Origin: Leisingera sp. M658
Lineage (GTDB): Bacteria > Pseudomonadota > Alphaproteobacteria > Rhodobacterales > Rhodobacteraceae
DNA: 64,000 bases
Direction: 5' to 3'
Assembly: GCF_025144145.1 (NCBI RefSeq)
Contig: NZ_CP083547.1
Coordinates: 1-64,000, forward strand
A model generated the notes under the pieces. That model was not told the DNA's origin and ran no database searches. It was given only the letters and a program-made list of their open reading frames with translations. Positions within the stretch are counted from its first letter, which is position 1, and every line of letters begins with the position of its first letter. Below, in pieces: positions 35,023 to 43,379 of this stretch. A program made the translations under genes and the position numbers.

Positions 35023-35077
35023 TGCTAAATCTGAGAACGGCCTTCTGGGATGTAATGTCCTGGGGGGCTTTTCTTTT
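35023..35077 (+). ncRNA. counter-transcribed RNA (ctRNA, repE-like) of repABC
   Basis: About 55 bases from the predicted start to a terminator. The stem 35040-35050 pairs with 35058-35068 (11 pairs including G-U), the loop is 7 bases, and it is followed by TTTTCTTTT (35069-35077). It lies in the repB-repC gap on the strand opposite to repABC, exactly where the incompatibility RNA of RepABC plasmids is found. There it pairs with the repC leader and lowers RepC synthesis. Sequence and position are seen; function is by family. Confidence 0.7.
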
Positions 35078-35119
35078 GCCTGTTTACGTGCCTCCTGTCC
35101 TTAGTGTTTCTGCTCTTGC

Positions 35120-36106
35120 TCAGTCTTCCGGCTGCTCGGGCTGGTCTTGCTGCCAGCGGCCGTGAAGCTCTTCCATGATCTCTTCTGCATGGGCGTCGAA
35201 CCAGGTGTCGAAACCGGGTGCGTCCTTGGCTGAGATTGTCAGGGTAATGCCCTTGGCGGTGGTTTTGATGCCTGCAACCTCAGCGCCGCCGTTGCCGGGC
35301 AGGGCGCGGATTTTCGGCGGGGCAGGGGCCGGTTCGGGTTCTTGCGGCACGTTCCGGGCATGTTTCAGAACCGCCTCGAACCGCCCGTCGGAGTCATAGG
35401 TCGTAAAGTCGGGCCGGTTTGTCCGGGTGATCGCCCGGGTCCGTGACGGAGGATCGTCGAACAGTTTGACCAGCATCATCCAGCGGTCGCGGCCAATGCC
35501 GGGGGCTGAACCGATCGTCCGCAGGAACGGCAAATCAAAGGCCGTGCCGACCTTGAGCATCCGCGACACCATCGGCAGGTCGATCGACAGCGCCGCGGCA
35601 ATTGTCTGCCGTCCATAGCCATCCGCCTGCAACTGCGCCGCAAAGGCGGCCTTTTCAATAAAGCTGAGGTCCTGGCGCGAGGTGTTTTCCTGGCCCTGGG
35701 CCATCACCAGCGCATGATCATCCAGCTGCCGCACCATCGCCTTGACGGGCATGCCCAGCTCGCGCAGGGCCTTCAGGCGGCGGCGGCCATAGACGATTTC
35801 GAACCGCCCCTGTGTCTTGGGATGTGGGCGCAGCAGCACCGGCACTTGCTGGCCATAGGTCTGCAGGCTGTCCTTCAACTGGTTGAAAGCTGCGCCATCC
35901 ATGCCCAGGCGGTCCTCATAGCCCGCATCGTCGATCAGCGCGGTGTCGATCTCCTGCACGGCGCTTTCCTGCAGCTTGCTGAGTGAGGATTGCAGCGCCC
36001 CGACCGCGCCGCGCGGCATCATTTTGGGTTTCGGCCCGCCAGCGGGTGCTGCGGGGCTGTTCAGGGCCGTGCTGAGAATACCTTTGCGTGCCATCAACGC
36101 CTCCAT
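35120..36106 (-). CDS. repB: partition protein RepB (ParB family)
   Basis: 328 residues. The ParB/Spo0J core begins near residue 70 (FNQLKDSLQTYGQQVPVLLRPHP, IVYGRRRLKALRELG, ENTSRQDLSFIEKAAFAAQL), with the HTH around YGRQTIAAALSIDLPMVSRMLKVG. The C-terminal part of about 100 residues is specific to RepB and mediates dimerisation. RepB binds the parS-like palindromes and, with RepA, segregates the replicon. The ATG at 36106 overlaps the end of repA; an alternative ATG at 36094 shares its A with the repA stop (TGATG), showing tight coupling. The plasmid compatibility type cannot be assigned by eye. Confidence 0.95.
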   Translation of the reverse strand: MEALMARKGILSTALNSPAAPAGGPKPKMMPRGAVGALQSSLSKLQESAVQEIDTALIDDAGYEDRLGMDGAAFNQLKDSLQTYGQQVPVLLRPHPKTQGRFEIVYGRRRLKALRELGMPVKAMVRQLDDHALVMAQGQENTSRQDLSFIEKAAFAAQLQADGYGRQTIAAALSIDLPMVSRMLKVGTAFDLPFLRTIGSAPGIGRDRWMMLVKLFDDPPSRTRAITRTNRPDFTTYDSDGRFEAVLKHARNVPQEPEPAPAPPKIRALPGNGGAEVAGIKTTAKGITLTISAKDAPGFDTWFDAHAEEIMEELHGRWQQDQPEQPED

Positions 36107-37269
36107 GCGTGTTGAAGGAGCGATTCTATTTCATCGTTAACTTGATTCAGTGAATCGACCGCACGGTCATAGGTTGACCTGTGAAACTGGGATCTTTCGA
36201 CCTCGTAAACCGTCTGCTGGGTCAGCCCCGCATCGGAAATCGCGGTGGATTTCAGCATCGGCGCGACCATGACTTCCTCGCCGAACAGCTGCCGCATGAA
36301 GGCAACGACCTGTTGCTGCGGTCCGTCGTTGGGTTCGTACCGGTTGATCAGGAAGCGCAGGAAATCAAACTCCAGCGCGGCGCCCGCATTGGACACCACA
36401 TCCAGCAGTTCGGCTGACATTTGCAGGAACTGCGACATCGACGCGATGTCGAGCATGTTCGGCACCACGGTGATAATCACGCCAGTCGAGGCACAGAGCG
36501 CCGACATGGTCAGATAGCCGAGCTGCGGCGGGCAGTCGAAGATGATTACATCGTAATCTTTCTCGACCTCCTGCAATGCTGCAGCCATGCGCGAGAAAAA
36601 CGCAGGTTGAACGTTGTTCAAAAGAGCCTGAGGCGTCTCATGCTCGAATTCCTGCAGGATCAGCCCGCCGGGGGCCAGATCCAGACCACTGAAGTAAGTC
36701 TGCTGGATGATCTGGCGCAGGGGCAGGGGGTCTTCATAGCGGATTGCGTCATAAATCGTCCCTGTTTCAAGGAAATCGACCTCTGGCCGATAGCCGAAAA
36801 GCGTCGTCAGTGACGCCTGCGGGTCGATATCCACTGCCAGTACCCGGTAGCCTTTCAGCGCCAGCCGCTGGGCGGTGTGGATGGATGAGGTGGTCTTGCC
36901 CGATCCGCCCTTGAAGTTCAGGAAGGACAGCACTTGCACCTTGTCGCCCTCACGGCGGCCGCGCAGATAGGTTCCCGGCGTCTTGGCCGCGGCGTCCAGG
37001 ATCTTGCGCATTTCCAGCAGATCGGCGGCGGAATAGTGGCGCCGCCCGCCCGGCGTGGTGTGCACCCCGGGCAGTTTGCCGTCAAAATGCAGCTTGCGCA
37101 GGAAACTGGAGGAAATGCCCAGCATTTCCGCCGCTTCGCCGGCGCTGAACAGACGCAATTCCTTCTTTGCATCCGGCGCGAAACTTGCCAGCATGTGGCT
37201 TTCGAGAGCCGCACTAAGGCTTTCCGCGTTCTCGCGGATTCGCTGATTGATGTGGAGTGCTACTGCCAA
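36094..37269 (-). CDS. repA: partition ATPase RepA (ParA family)
   Basis: A 391-residue ParA-type ATPase of RepABC plasmids. An N-terminal MerR-like HTH (LFSAGEAAEMLGISSSFLRKLHFDGKLPG, HTTPGGRRHYSAADLLEMR) is used for autorepression of repABC. Then come deviant Walker A FKGGSGKTTSSI (Lys120-Thr127), VLAVDIDPQASLT and VIIFDCPPQLGYL. Start is a TTG at 37269 with GAGAGGG six bases before it; no better ATG precedes the homology. First gene of repABC. A promoter for it lies at 37323-37352. Confidence 0.95.
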   Translation of the reverse strand: MAVALHINQRIRENAESLSAALESHMLASFAPDAKKELRLFSAGEAAEMLGISSSFLRKLHFDGKLPGVHTTPGGRRHYSAADLLEMRKILDAAAKTPGTYLRGRREGDKVQVLSFLNFKGGSGKTTSSIHTAQRLALKGYRVLAVDIDPQASLTTLFGYRPEVDFLETGTIYDAIRYEDPLPLRQIIQQTYFSGLDLAPGGLILQEFEHETPQALLNNVQPAFFSRMAAALQEVEKDYDVIIFDCPPQLGYLTMSALCASTGVIITVVPNMLDIASMSQFLQMSAELLDVVSNAGAALEFDFLRFLINRYEPNDGPQQQVVAFMRQLFGEEVMVAPMLKSTAISDAGLTQQTVYEVERSQFHRSTYDRAVDSLNQVNDEIESLLQHAWRR

Positions 37270-37322
37270 CTGCTGCCCTCTCGATAGTAACGCTGTTTTG
37301 CGTCAGCGCTTTATTTATCGTT

Positions 37323-37352
37323 TCTATACGCAATGCGCACAGTGTTTTGCAA
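37323..37352 (-). promoter_or_regulatory. candidate repA promoter
   Basis: On the minus strand TTGCAA (37352-37347), 18 bases, then TATAGA (37328-37323), about 55 bases before the repA start. It lies in a locally AT-rich region. Not verified; RepA/RepB would be the expected repressors. Confidence 0.5.
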
Positions 37353-37758
37353 TAGATTCCTTCATTTACAGGTTGCAGGCGGATGTCCGGGGTTTCTGAC
37401 AGAAGGCCGGCATTGTTCGCAATTGCAGGTTAACATGTTGAAATATAATATTTAAATTCAATTCCACCAGGCGAGGCAGGGAAAAGCGTATTATCCTGCC
37501 CTCTTTGTGCATGATCCGCAAAAGGCGCATAGGCTGAGTCGCGGCAGATCGGAGATTCCTCGGGTTTTGGCCCGAACAGGCGTTATTTAGGGTCTATTTT
37601 GCGGTCTGACAGGGTTGAAGAATCCGCTGCAGAGCAAGGCAGCAGCCTCCTGGCCGCTTCCGCCGGGCGGAGTGTCGGTTTTTGCAATCGCATTTCGTAA
37701 TCCTGCAGGTGAAGCCTGGAAATTTCAGAAAAACTCTCCGTCAAAGGAGACCCCTGCC
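37353..37758. other. intergenic region between repA and the methyltransferase gene
   Basis: About 400 bases without a credible gene. It includes an AT-rich island at 37433-37465 with the small dyad AAATAT-A-ATATTT (37441-37453). The rest carries the promoter and leader of the plus-strand methyltransferase gene; AAAGGAGA at 37744-37751 is its ribosome binding site. No copy of the parS palindrome is present here. Confidence 0.6.
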
Positions 37759-39315
37759 ATGACTGAGCAAGCCACTGCGACCCGTTCGCGTTCCGGCGGC
37801 CGCACTGCCCGCCGCGCCCTGCGAACCGCCCCGAAATTCGACATGCTGCCGGGCCTTACCCGTAATATCCCCCTGTGCGAGGTGATGGACGGCGCCCAGG
37901 TTGAGATGATCGACAACGCCTCGATGGATATTCTGGAAAACGTAGGCGTCCAGTTCCGCGATCCGATTGCGCTGGAGGACTGGAAACGCGCCGGCGCCAA
38001 GGTGAAGGGGGAACTGGTCTATCTGGACCGCGGGCTGGTGCGGGAGCTGATCGCGACGATCCCCAGCGATTTCACCTATCATGCCCGCGATCCGCAAAAG
38101 AACGTTCGCCTGGGCGGCAAGCATTCGATCTTTGTGCCGATGACCGGGGCGCCGTTCCTGCGCGACCTGGATGATGTGCGCCGCAACCCGATGATGGACG
38201 ACCTGGCGATGTTCCACAAGCTGGCGCATATGATGCCCAGCTTGCATTCCTCGGCGCATCATATTGTCGAACCCTATGATCATCCGATCAGCCAACGGCA
38301 TCTGCGGATCACCTATTCGTCGATGAAACACTCTGACAAGACGTTTATGGGCATGACCACGTCGCCCAAGAACGCCGAGGATGTGCTGGACATGTGCGCG
38401 ATCCTGTTCGGCGCCGATTTCATCGACCAGAACCCGGTCACCACCGGCAACTGCAACGGCAATTCGCCGCTGGTCTGGGACGAAACCATGCTGGGCGCCA
38501 TGCGCGCCTTTTGCCGCCGCAATCAGCCGGTGCTGTGCTCGCCCTTTGTGCTGGGCGGTGCTAATACGCCCGCATCAGTCCCGGCCACGGTGGCGCAGCT
38601 GAACGCCGAAGCGCTGTCGGCGCTGGCCTATACTCAGGTGATCCGCAAGGGCGCACCGGCGATCTATGGCCATTACCTGTCGACTGTGTCGATGAAATCC
38701 GGCGCGCCGATGGCCGGAACCCCTGAAATCAGCCTGATGAACTTTATGATCGGCCAGATGGCGCGGTATTACGGCGTGCCGTGGCGGACCTCCAACACAT
38801 TGGGCGGGGCCAAGACATTCGACGCGCAGGCCGGTTACGAGTCAGCCACTACCCTGCAAGCGGTGATGCATGCGGGCGCCAACTACATCTGGCACTCGGC
38901 GGGCTGGAACGAGGCCGGGATGCATTGTTCCGTCGCCAAGTTCATCGTCGACGCCGAGCAATGCGCGATGGCCTACCGGATGGCAGAGGGGCCGAAATGG
39001 CACGACTTCGATCAGGCGCTCGCGGCAGTGCCGGATGTCGGGCCGGGCGGCCATTATCTGGGCCATCCGCACACCCAGGAGAACTTCCAGGAGGCGTTTT
39101 TCATGCCGGAGATGTTCGACAACAACTCAATCGAGCAATGGCAGGCCGAGGGCAGCGTCGAGATCACCGAACGTGCCCTGACCCGCGCACGCAAGCTGCT
39201 GTCGGAATACCAGGAGCCGAAGCTGGACGAGGCAAAGAACGAAGAATTGCTGGACTACATCGCCCGGCGTGAACGCGAAATCCCCGCTGCGGATGAGCTG
39301 AACCAAAGCTACTGA
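37759..39315 (+). CDS. trimethylamine methyltransferase (MttB) family protein, non-pyrrolysine
   Basis: 518 residues of the MttB superfamily. True MttB transfers a methyl from trimethylamine to a corrinoid protein and contains pyrrolysine; this member has no in-frame amber codon, so it belongs to the non-Pyl branch that includes glycine-betaine (MtgB) and proline-betaine methyltransferases. Family segments: IDNASMDILENVGVQFRDP, VTTGNCNGNSPLVWDETMLGAMRAFCRRNQPVLCSPFVLGGANTPAS and TFDAQAGYESATTLQAVMHAGANYIWHSAGW. Start at 37759 follows AAAGGAGA. There is no corrinoid protein or activating ATPase gene nearby. A terminator follows. It precedes a betaine epimerase-like gene, so a quaternary amine substrate is likely. 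Confidence 0.88.
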   Translation: MTEQATATRSRSGGRTARRALRTAPKFDMLPGLTRNIPLCEVMDGAQVEMIDNASMDILENVGVQFRDPIALEDWKRAGAKVKGELVYLDRGLVRELIATIPSDFTYHARDPQKNVRLGGKHSIFVPMTGAPFLRDLDDVRRNPMMDDLAMFHKLAHMMPSLHSSAHHIVEPYDHPISQRHLRITYSSMKHSDKTFMGMTTSPKNAEDVLDMCAILFGADFIDQNPVTTGNCNGNSPLVWDETMLGAMRAFCRRNQPVLCSPFVLGGANTPASVPATVAQLNAEALSALAYTQVIRKGAPAIYGHYLSTVSMKSGAPMAGTPEISLMNFMIGQMARYYGVPWRTSNTLGGAKTFDAQAGYESATTLQAVMHAGANYIWHSAGWNEAGMHCSVAKFIVDAEQCAMAYRMAEGPKWHDFDQALAAVPDVGPGGHYLGHPHTQENFQEAFFMPEMFDNNSIEQWQAEGSVEITERALTRARKLLSEYQEPKLDEAKNEELLDYIARREREIPAADELNQSY

Positions 39316-39331
39316 TTTCCTCCCCCCGACT

Positions 39332-39366
39332 GGCCCGCCCCCGCGATGAGTGGGCGGGCCTTTTTT
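39332..39366 (+). terminator. rho-independent terminator after the MttB-family gene
   Basis: GGCCCGCCC (39332-39340) pairs perfectly with GGGCGGGCC (39352-39360), followed by six T (39361-39366). It separates the methyltransferase from the epimerase gene, whose start is 17 bases later. Strong intrinsic terminator, or an attenuator if read through. Confidence 0.85.
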
Positions 39367-39382
39367 CCAACAGGGCAAGCAT

Positions 39383-40486
39383 ATGAAAATCGCGGAAATC
39401 CATATTTATCAGCATGATCTGCCGGTGAAGAACGGCCCCTACACCATGGCCAATGCCGAAGTCTGGTCGCTGGACACAACGCTGGTGAAACTGGTGGCGG
39501 ACAACGGGTTGGAAGGCTGGGGCGAGACCTGTCCGCTGGGTCCGGTCTATGACAAAGCGCATGCCCAGGGCGCGCGCGCGGCGCTGATGGAAATGGCGCC
39601 GGGGCTGATCGGAACCGACTGCCAGCCGTTGACGATGAACCGGCGGATGAATGCGCTTCTAATGGGGCATTCCTATGCAAAGGCTGCGGTTGATATCGCG
39701 TTGCATGACGTGTTGGGCAAGCGTCTGGGGTTGCGGGTTGCGGATCTTCTGGGCGGTGCGGTCACGGACCGGGTGCCGTCTTATTACGCCATTGGGATCG
39801 AGACGCCGGAGGAAGCCGCCCGCATTGCCCGTGAAAAGCGCGCTGAAGGGTTCGGCCGCCTTCAGGTCAAGGCAGGCGGGCGCGATCCGGAGGTTGACAT
39901 TGCCGTGGCGCACAAGGTCTGGGAGCAGATCCAGGGCAGCGGCATGCGGCTGGCGCTGGATGCCAACCGCGGCTGGACACTGCGGGATGCGCAGTTCGTC
40001 AGCCGGGGCTGCAGCGGTATTCCACTGATCATCGAGCAGCCTTGCCAGACCCTTCAGGAGTTCAGGAAACTGCGGCCCTTGCTGTGCCACCCGCTGTATA
40101 TGGATGAATCCTCCGAAGATCTCGCCATCGTGACCGAGGCAATCGGCTGCGGGCAGGCGGATGGCTTCGGCATGAAGGCGACCCGCATCGGCGGTCTGCA
40201 GAACATGCGCGCGTTCCGCGATATCTGCGAGGCAAACCAGATACCGCACACCTGCGATGATGCTTGGGGCGGCGATATTCTGGCCGCCGCCTGCACCCAT
40301 ATCGGGGCAACGGTGCGTCCGGACCTGATGGAGGGTGTCTGGCTGGCGGCCCCCTACATCGACGGCCATTACGACACAGAAAACGGCATCCGGCTGGACG
40401 GCGGCCATATAGCACTGCCGCAAGGTCCCGGTCTGGGCATCACTCCGGACCAAAGCCTGTTCGGCGCGCCGGTTGCATCCTTCTGA
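39383..40486 (+). CDS. hpbD: enolase-superfamily epimerase, HpbD-like (4-hydroxyproline betaine 2-epimerase type)
   Basis: 367 residues. It closely resembles, from memory, the hydroxyproline-betaine 2-epimerase HpbD of Pelagibaca: [55 protein letters not shown] and the ending [18 protein letters not shown]. Catalytic bases are Lys163 (RLQVK) and Lys265 (GMKATRIGG); metal ligands are Asp193, Glu218 and Asp241. It moves the C2 proton of a proline-type betaine, so the stereoisomer can enter demethylation and oxidation. Start at 39383, not the in-frame Met at 39350 that lies in the terminator. It is followed by two SDR genes. Confidence 0.82.
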   Translation: MKIAEIHIYQHDLPVKNGPYTMANAEVWSLDTTLVKLVADNGLEGWGETCPLGPVYDKAHAQGARAALMEMAPGLIGTDCQPLTMNRRMNALLMGHSYAKAAVDIALHDVLGKRLGLRVADLLGGAVTDRVPSYYAIGIETPEEAARIAREKRAEGFGRLQVKAGGRDPEVDIAVAHKVWEQIQGSGMRLALDANRGWTLRDAQFVSRGCSGIPLIIEQPCQTLQEFRKLRPLLCHPLYMDESSEDLAIVTEAIGCGQADGFGMKATRIGGLQNMRAFRDICEANQIPHTCDDAWGGDILAAACTHIGATVRPDLMEGVWLAAPYIDGHYDTENGIRLDGGHIALPQGPGLGITPDQSLFGAPVASF

Positions 40487-40502
40487 TTGGAGAAAGACGA
40501 CA

Positions 40503-41237
40503 ATGGAATTTCAGGGAAAACACGCTCTGGTCACCGGTGCGGCCGGCGGCATCGGCGCCGCCATCGTTCAGCGCCTGCGGGCCGCGGGCGCCAAAGTGGC
40601 GGTGGCCGACCGCGACACAGCGGGAATTGAGGCCGAGGCGCATCTGCCGGGCGATCTGCTGGACGCGGGTTACGCGGACGCGCTGCCGCAGGCAGCATTC
40701 GATGCGCTTGGCGGGCTTGATATCGTCATCAACAACGCAGGCGTCATCACCCGCGGCCCAGTGACAGAAACATCCGACGCCGATTGGGATCTGTCGATGG
40801 GCGTGAATGTGCAGGCCCCTTTCCGGATCTGCCGCGCCGCGATCCCGCTGATGGCGGAAACCGGCGGCGGCGCCATCGTCAACACCGCGTCCTGCTGGGG
40901 CGGCAAGGCGCCGGGGCCGAACCACGCGCTTTACTGCATGACCAAGGCGGCAATTGCCTCGCTGACGCAGTGCATGGGGATGGATCATGCCCATCAGGGC
41001 ATCCGCATCAATGCGGTCTGCCCGAATGAGGTCAACACGCCGATGCTGCGCACAGGCTTTGCCAAACGCGGCTTTGATCCCGATAGCGCAGTGGCGGAGC
41101 TGGGTAAATCAGTGCCGCTGGGCCGGATCGCCGAAGCAGAAGATATCGCCGATGTGGTGCTGTTTCTGGCCTCCGACGCGGCGCGCTACATGTGCGGCGC
41201 GCTGGTTGAGGTCAACGGCGGGAAACCGGTGTCATGA
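40503..41237 (+). CDS. short-chain dehydrogenase/reductase 1
   Basis: A 244-residue classical SDR. Cofactor motif [18 protein letters not shown], Ser in [25 protein letters not shown] with the Tyr-x3-Lys pair, and the C-terminal [20 protein letters not shown]. Start at 40503 with GGAGAAAG upstream. It overlaps the second SDR gene by four bases. It oxidises or reduces an alcohol/ketone intermediate; substrate unknown, with carbohydrate-acid or hydroxy-amino-acid derivatives possible. Together with the HpbD-like gene it forms a short plus-strand operon. Confidence 0.9.
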   Translation: MEFQGKHALVTGAAGGIGAAIVQRLRAAGAKVAVADRDTAGIEAEAHLPGDLLDAGYADALPQAAFDALGGLDIVINNAGVITRGPVTETSDADWDLSMGVNVQAPFRICRAAIPLMAETGGGAIVNTASCWGGKAPGPNHALYCMTKAAIASLTQCMGMDHAHQGIRINAVCPNEVNTPMLRTGFAKRGFDPDSAVAELGKSVPLGRIAEAEDIADVVLFLASDAARYMCGALVEVNGGKPVS

Positions 41238-41968
41238 GCCGCTTCAAAGGCAAAGTGGCACTGGTCACCGGCGGACGCAGCGGTATCGGCCAGGCCATAG
41301 CCCGCCGTCTGCGCGACGAGGGCGCTCGGGTGTTCACCGCGCAGCGCGGCGCGGATGCGGAATTTGAGGGCATCGCCGCAGATTTCACCGACCCGGACAG
41401 CCCGGCCCATGTGGTGGCAGAGGCGGCCAGCAGGGCAGGGGGACTGGATATTCTGGTCAACAACGCCGGCATGATGCAGGAGGCCCGGGTCGAGGAGATG
41501 ACCCTCGCCGACTGGCAGCGCAATCTGACCGTGAACCTGACGGCGCCCTTCCTGATGATCCAGGCGGCGCTTCCCTTTTTGCGTAAGTCCCGCGGCAGTA
41601 TCGTCAACACCGGCTCTATCGAGGGGCTGGGCAGCAATCCGGGCCATGCGGCCTATTGCGCGTCCAAGGCAGGGCTGCACGGTCTGACCCGCGCGGTGGC
41701 GGTGGACCACGGGGCAGAGGGGATCCGCTGCAATGCGGTGGCGCCGGGCTGGATCGACACGGATCTCAACATGGACTTCATCGAAGGGATGCCTGATCCA
41801 CAGGCTTTCCGCCGCGATATTGCCGGCATCCACCCGGTTGCCCGCACCGGCAAGCCGGAAGAAGTGGCAGCGCTGGTGGCCTTCCTGGCGTCAGAGGATG
41901 CGGGCTTCATTACCGGACAGGTCTATACCGTCGATGGCGGCCGGATGGCCAAGCTGAGCCTGCCCTGA
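41234..41968 (+). CDS. short-chain dehydrogenase/reductase 2
   Basis: A 244-residue classical [45 protein letters not shown] with the Ser-Tyr-Lys triad, and [20 protein letters not shown]. It is a paralogue of the preceding SDR rather than a duplicate (many differences). The ATG overlaps the stop of SDR 1. Last gene of the plus-strand hpbD-SDR-SDR operon, followed by GC-rich hairpins and the convergent FAD-oxidoreductase operon. Substrate not deducible. Confidence 0.9.
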   Translation: MSRFKGKVALVTGGRSGIGQAIARRLRDEGARVFTAQRGADAEFEGIAADFTDPDSPAHVVAEAASRAGGLDILVNNAGMMQEARVEEMTLADWQRNLTVNLTAPFLMIQAALPFLRKSRGSIVNTGSIEGLGSNPGHAAYCASKAGLHGLTRAVAVDHGAEGIRCNAVAPGWIDTDLNMDFIEGMPDPQAFRRDIAGIHPVARTGKPEEVAALVAFLASEDAGFITGQVYTVDGGRMAKLSLP

Positions 41969-41987
41969 CAGCCGCTTCTTTCTGGTC

Positions 41988-42030
41988 TGAAATACCCCGG
42001 GGGAGGCCGCAGGCCGGGGGCAGAGCCCCC
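41988..42030. repeat. double GC hairpin between convergent operons
   Basis: After AATACCCCGGGGGA come GGCC-GCA-GGCC (42005-42015) and GGGGGC-AGA-GCCCCC (42016-42030). It is a palindromic intergenic unit of a style common in roseobacters, placed between two converging operons, probably as a bidirectional transcription stop. There is no T run. Confidence 0.5.
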
Positions 42031-42038
42031 TCCAGGCT

Positions 42039-43379
42039 CTACTCCTTCCCGGACCGCCATTCTTTCCACATAAGATAGGTGTTCGCCCCAAGCGAGGCAA
42101 AGGGTTCCGGCGGCAGCCTCGGCGGTTCCGGCTGGGCCAGAAAATGGCTGGCAATCTCCGATCCGCCCTGCAGCAGCAGCTCGGCTGCGCCCATACCCTG
42201 CTGGGTGCCGCGGGCAATGCCGAGGCCGTTCTGGCAGCAGGCGGAAAAGACACCCTGGTCCAGCTCGCCAAACGCCGCAGACCCGTTGCGGCTAAGGCAC
42301 AGCATCCCGGCCCAGCGGTGCTCCATCTGTACATCCCCCAGATGCGGGAAGCGTTCGCGGAACTTGCGGTCATGCACCCAGCCGGCGTTGCGCAGGCGCA
42401 TCCGGCTGGTCTCGATCGTCGGGTGAAAACTGGCGCAGGTGCGGATCAGGATGCGGTCACCGTATGAGCCGGAAATCCGCCGCACCGAGGTGCCGACCGG
42501 GTCCGATGGCGTCACCGACCAGCGCGCCGCGCCGCCCAGCCGGGCAATTTGTTCCGGTGTCAGGCGTTTGGTCATCGAGGCATAAAGGCAGATATGCATC
42601 AGGCGGCGCTGGAAAAAGCCGAAGCTTTCCAGATGGCCGTTGTTGGCCAGAATGATCCTGCCGGTGCTGATACGGCCCTTGGGGGTGGAAACAACCCAGC
42701 CAGTACCCTGTTTTTCAAACCCCGTGGCGGGGGTGTTTTCAAAGACGCTGATTTGCCCGGCCAGATGCGCCGACAAGGCCCGGATGTAGCCCGCGGGCTG
42801 GATCATCACCGTGCCCGGCGCATATAGGCCGGATGTGTAATGCGGGCTGCCTGTCCGCTCCTGCATTTCCGCTTGCGAGTAAAGTGTATGCGGCTCGCCC
42901 AGCCGGTCCAGATGGGCGGCAAAGTCGCGGTTGTGCCGGTCGCCCGAGCGGGTGGCAGCCGCGTTGATTTTACCCGCAGGATCAAAGATCTCCTGCGGTA
43001 AGGCGCAATCCTCAGCGACGCCCTTGGCAAAGGCGATGGCCTGGCGGTTCAGGGCAATGGCGGCACGGTCGGCCTCCAGCGCGTCGCCTGCGTAATTGTC
43101 CGAGGCCAGATCATGCGGCAGGTCGATCATAAAGCCGGAATTGCGCCCGGCAGAGCCTTCGGCGAATTTACCGGCTTCCAGCACCGCGACCTTCAGGGAC
43201 GGGTCCAGCTGATGCAGGCGGCGGGCGGCGGACAGCCCGGCAAATCCGCCGCCGATGATGGTCACATCGGCGGTCAGATCCTGGTCCAGCACCGGCAACG
43301 GATCCTGCGGCGGCAGAATGGCATTCCACCCTGCCGCCGCGGTCTGCCGGGGCAGGCGTTTGGCGGTGTATGTGCTCAA
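42039..43379 (-). CDS. FAD-dependent amino acid/amine oxidoreductase (DAO family)
   Basis: 446 residues. FAD-binding GGGFAGLSAARRLHQLDPSLKVAVLEAG near residue 42; GRNSGFMIDLPHDL, TGFEKQGTGWVVSTPKGRISTGRIILANNGHL and the C-terminal HRWAGMLCLSRNG / QNGLGIARGTQQGMGAAELLL are typical of the gamma-glutamylputrescine oxidase / sarcosine-type DAO group. In this operon (DapA family + ALDH + FAD enzyme) it would fit the D-hydroxyproline dehydrogenase step or removal of an N-methyl group. Both are inference. It is the last gene of the minus-strand operon and overlaps the ALDH gene by four bases. Confidence 0.88.
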   Translation of the reverse strand: MSTYTAKRLPRQTAAAGWNAILPPQDPLPVLDQDLTADVTIIGGGFAGLSAARRLHQLDPSLKVAVLEAGKFAEGSAGRNSGFMIDLPHDLASDNYAGDALEADRAAIALNRQAIAFAKGVAEDCALPQEIFDPAGKINAAATRSGDRHNRDFAAHLDRLGEPHTLYSQAEMQERTGSPHYTSGLYAPGTVMIQPAGYIRALSAHLAGQISVFENTPATGFEKQGTGWVVSTPKGRISTGRIILANNGHLESFGFFQRRLMHICLYASMTKRLTPEQIARLGGAARWSVTPSDPVGTSVRRISGSYGDRILIRTCASFHPTIETSRMRLRNAGWVHDRKFRERFPHLGDVQMEHRWAGMLCLSRNGSAAFGELDQGVFSACCQNGLGIARGTQQGMGAAELLLQGGSEIASHFLAQPEPPRLPPEPFASLGANTYLMWKEWRSGKE

